A stretch of DNA of 22,961 bases from Saccoglossus kowalevskii (taxonomy: Eukaryota; Hemichordata; Enteropneusta; Harrimaniidae): contig NW_003126387.1 of assembly GCF_000003605.2 (NCBI RefSeq), forward strand, positions 305,005 through 327,965, written 5' to 3'. The notes beneath the pieces were generated by a model. The model was not told the origin of the DNA. It did not search any database and was given only the letters and a program-made list of their open reading frames with translations. Each line of letters starts with the position of its first letter. Position 1 is the first letter of the stretch. Positions 20,400-22,961 of the stretch are shown here, piece after piece. The position numbers and the translations under genes are program-made.

Positions 20400-21006
20400 A
20401 TGTCCACTAGCAACTCTCGATGTTGTGAAAATAAGCTAGCCATCCAAGACTGCAATCAAAGTCAATAGAAACCGGTTTATGGTATTTGTACGGTTAAATC
20501 TCAGCCTTTCAGATTTTCTCCTGAATATTTGGCCTTAAGTTTCTGGATGTTCTGGAAATTTAATTTGTATGTAAATGTTAAAGAATGAAATATGTTTCTG
20601 ATCACATTCAAAACTATTTTTATCTGTAAATAATAGAAAAAAATCAAATTCTGTGTTATATACTATAAATAGAACGAACCTATTCCCTTCATTTTTTATA
20701 AATATTTATAAATTTACTTGAACCCAACCATCCATGAAACATTGAAATGCAGCACTCAATGACGTCATTTGAAAACGTTTCACTGTCATTTTTCTTCTTT
20801 CAGTTTCAATTTATTTATATTTATTTATAAAAAAATAATGAGAATGGGCTTGTTGTGTTGATAGTATGTCTGGCATTATATTAATAAAGTAATTTCATGA
20901 TTTCACCTCTAGGTGGCAGCGTTCAACTAGTTACACTTGCTTATCCTTTGGTTGTCACTTTATTACTATCTATATTACTTGCCGTGTGTATGCTTTTGTG
21001 ATATTA
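20400..21006. other. AT-rich spacer with imperfect AT inverted repeat
   Basis: TTTTTATAAATATTTATAAATT near 20692 and TTTATTTATATTTATTTATA near 20809 form an imperfect inverted pair around a segment with TGACGTCA. No gene is seen. Confidence 0.35.
20906..20919 (+). promoter_or_regulatory. CTCF-like motif
   Basis: CCTCTAGGTGGCAG fits the CTCF core CCASYAGRKGGCRS at 13 of 14 positions. CTCF and its motif are conserved in many bilaterians. A single match in 23 kb could be chance or a transposon end. Confidence 0.35.
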
Positions 21007-21428
21007 GTATGTGATATTTTACCTGACCAAGGCAGTATGTGATATTTTACCTGCCCAAGGCAGTATTTGATATTTTACCTGGCTAAGGCAGTATGTGATA
21101 TTTTACCTGACCAAGGCAGTATGTGATATTTTACCGGGCCACGGCAGTATGTGATATTTACCGGGCCAAAGCAGTATGTGATATTTTTACCGGGCCAAGG
21201 CAGTATGTGATATTTTACTGGGCCAAGGCAGTATGTGATATTTACCTGACCAAGGCAGTATGTGATATTTTACCGGGCCACGGCAGTATGTGATATTTAC
21301 CGGGCCAAGGCAGTATGTGATATTTTTACCGGGCCAAGGCAGTATGTGATATTTTACTGGGCCAAGGCAGTATGTGATATTTACCTGACCAAGGCAGTAT
21401 GTGATATGGGCCAAGGCAGTATGTGATA
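21007..21428. repeat. 27-29 bp minisatellite with higher-order repeat
   Basis: Fourteen units of 27-29 bp follow GTATGTGATATTTTACC, then a variable 5-6 base part (TGACC, GGGCC, TGGCT), then AAGGCA. A 22 bp shortened unit (21397-21418) and a partial one (21419-21428) come last. Units 4-8 (21091-21230) repeat as units 9-13 (21231-21369) with the same order of variants and of lengths, and unit 14 starts a third round identical to unit 9. That gives a higher-order period of about 140 bp. The minus-strand frame across it (ITYCLGPVNITYC...) is an artefact. Confidence 0.95.
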
Positions 21429-22105
21429 AGCGCCCTCTGTGGCGACCTTTTGGTGTGAAAATTGTCCCATGTTCGTATAACGACTCTATTCCACCAGTCA
21501 TTACGCCGCGCTCGCTTTCACACTGATCGGTTCGCTGTCTATGACATGCATGAATAAAACTCTGTATTCTGTTACGCCCGTTGTATACTGTTTCTGTGCA
21601 TCAAAAAAGTTGGGTCCGTCTTCTCTCGCGTTTCTGTGCACGTCACTTCAAAATTAGGACGAAACATGTCAGCAGCAGAAATAGAACCTAGCGCGTGTCA
21701 TCTATTTTTCGTTCATAAATAGCGGCTTACCAAAGGTCACCGACTAATGGCACCCCTTAGCCCGTGCTAACGACTGTCCCTCCCTGTGCGTGGACGCAAT
21801 TGGGTCTAGCCGAAATGCAAATATGCTAGATAAGCCTAAATCAGCTTAAATCTTAGCCCGTACTTCGTGTAACGTGAACACAACTAATATGTGGTGTTAT
21901 ATTCTAATTATATTCATATTGATACTAATCTGTGTTCTCGTAGTTTACAGCGTCAGTAATTTACCTTGTGTAAAATTGTATGTGCACTTGTGAAAATATA
22001 ATGTAAAATAATATTGTTTTTTGGTAACAAAAATTATTTTAACAATTTATTTATAGACAATACTGTGTATTATTACCCTCTGAAGGTTTTTAGTAGTGTA
22101 ATAAA

Positions 22106-22106
<1 letters not shown>
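21429..22106. other. No gene recognised; possible retroelement 3' region
   Basis: The left part (to ~21850) is less AT-rich than its surroundings and contains AGCGCCCTCTGTGGCGACC at 21429-21447. An AATAAA lies at about 21552. The right part ends GTAATAAAG directly before the ATT run, typical of the 3' tail of LINEs or SINEs. No coding motif was found. Confidence 0.35.

Positions 22107-22138
<32 letters not shown>
22107..22138. repeat. (TTA)n microsatellite, possible retroelement tail
   Basis: About 32 bp of uninterrupted TTA/ATT repeat follow GTAATAAAG. CR1- and L2-like elements and their SINE partners often end in such short tandem repeats. Confidence 0.9.
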
Positions 22139-22961
22139 GTAATCGTCCCACTTAGCGCCAATATATGCCTAAGTGCCCATCCGCGATTTTCGGGGCCTTT
22201 CTATTTTCAGAGTCACGTTTGGCTATAAGCGCTTATCCCTTCCAAAATGATTCAAATTAGACTGTTCATATAACCTGGTATGTTGATGTGGCACCAACAT
22301 TATAGTCTATCTCGGTTATCTTCTCTATAAAATCCAAATATAGTTGTAAGAGCAGCGGTTTAAATACCAGTTCTAGTGGAACATTGCTGAAACGCAGTTT
22401 GGTTTCCATACAATGGGTTGAAGCCTGATATGTCAATGTAGTTGTGGAATGATTTACGTACATGTAGTTTGTTATATTGAGTGCCACTTTCATTTGATTG
22501 TATGCATGCATTAACCATTTGATTTGAATCGGGCTTCAAGCTATCATCAAATTGCTTTCTATCCATGCATAATTCAGTTACATCTCTCGGTCACGTGGAT
22601 GTAATCATTAAATACACATTTTTTACTGCTACTGTATTGAATGCCATTCACATTCATATGCAAATATAAATGTTCATGCTCCCTTAATGGATTTGGCAAT
22701 GTGTTACCATGGAAACATCCGCTTCATCCCTAGTGATAGTGTATCTTAAGCCACATGACAAAAACTGATGTGAATTGGGGGATTTAAACGCTATCAGTTT
22801 TTGCAATTATACATACTAAATTTGAGTGCAGTCACTGTTACTCATGAAATGTTACTTACCACAGGATACATTTGTTCTCATAAAAGAACAATTTACTTGT
22901 CTGATATGAGTGTAATCAAAGTATAATAATTTTCTTTGGTTTAACACCATACAGCATGGAC
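22139..22961. other. AT-rich right end, nothing recognised
   Basis: No recognised gene, repeat or RNA. Frames on the minus strand at 22266-22566 have no known motif. Confidence 0.45.

Noticed and set aside
21187-21501. Minus-strand frame across the minisatellite as a repeat protein
   Set aside because: The frame is open only because of the repeat period; unit lengths of 27-29 bp break it irregularly and there is no support for translation.

Overview
This looks like a repeat-rich, gene-poor window of a metazoan nuclear genome, probably a marine invertebrate (deuterostome or lophotrochozoan). It is AT-rich, has microsatellites and minisatellites, spliceosomal intron borders (GTGAGT...CAG) and many decayed transposable elements. 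I see no intact host gene: every recognisable protein is broken by stops or frameshifts. Homology calls rest on remembered family motifs, without any search.

Layout. 1-608: four diverged tandem copies of a ~145 bp unit ending in a long (AC)n run, then a stem-loop. 660-1510: two diverged copies of one sequence block. 3444-3569: six copies of a 21 bp palindrome-containing unit, directly followed by a decayed integrase-core gene (3570-4440). 4980-5980: a ~1 kb non-autonomous DNA transposon with terminal inverted repeats and an exact 9 bp target duplication. 6293-8629 (-): a HECT-type E3 ubiquitin-ligase-like gene with a broken frame but a retained catalytic-Cys motif. 9024-10500 (+): a YqaJ-type nuclease gene with a SWIM-like fragment and a phase-consistent intron. 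11115-12660 (-): a THAP / HTH / DDE_Tnp_4 transposase relic.

The YqaJ and transposase genes converge and are read as the two genes of one DNA transposon (ISL2EU/IS4EU-like). The HECT gene lies divergently about 400 bp upstream and may be a neighbour or cargo. 13310-16190 (+): a decayed non-LTR retrotransposon (SGNH-esterase/zinc-knuckle ORF1, then APE endonuclease and reverse transcriptase), interrupted by a ~300 bp insertion and carrying an internal deletion.

16884-17319 is a MITE-like foldback that splits a GT/G-rich tract. 19714-19909 is a second short inverted-repeat element. 21007-21428 is a 27-29 bp minisatellite with a five-unit higher-order repeat, flanked by two CTCF-like motifs. 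The rest is AT-rich sequence in which I recognise nothing. The most interesting parts are the HECT-YqaJ-transposase cluster, the 9 bp-TSD element, and the higher-order minisatellite with its flanking motifs.
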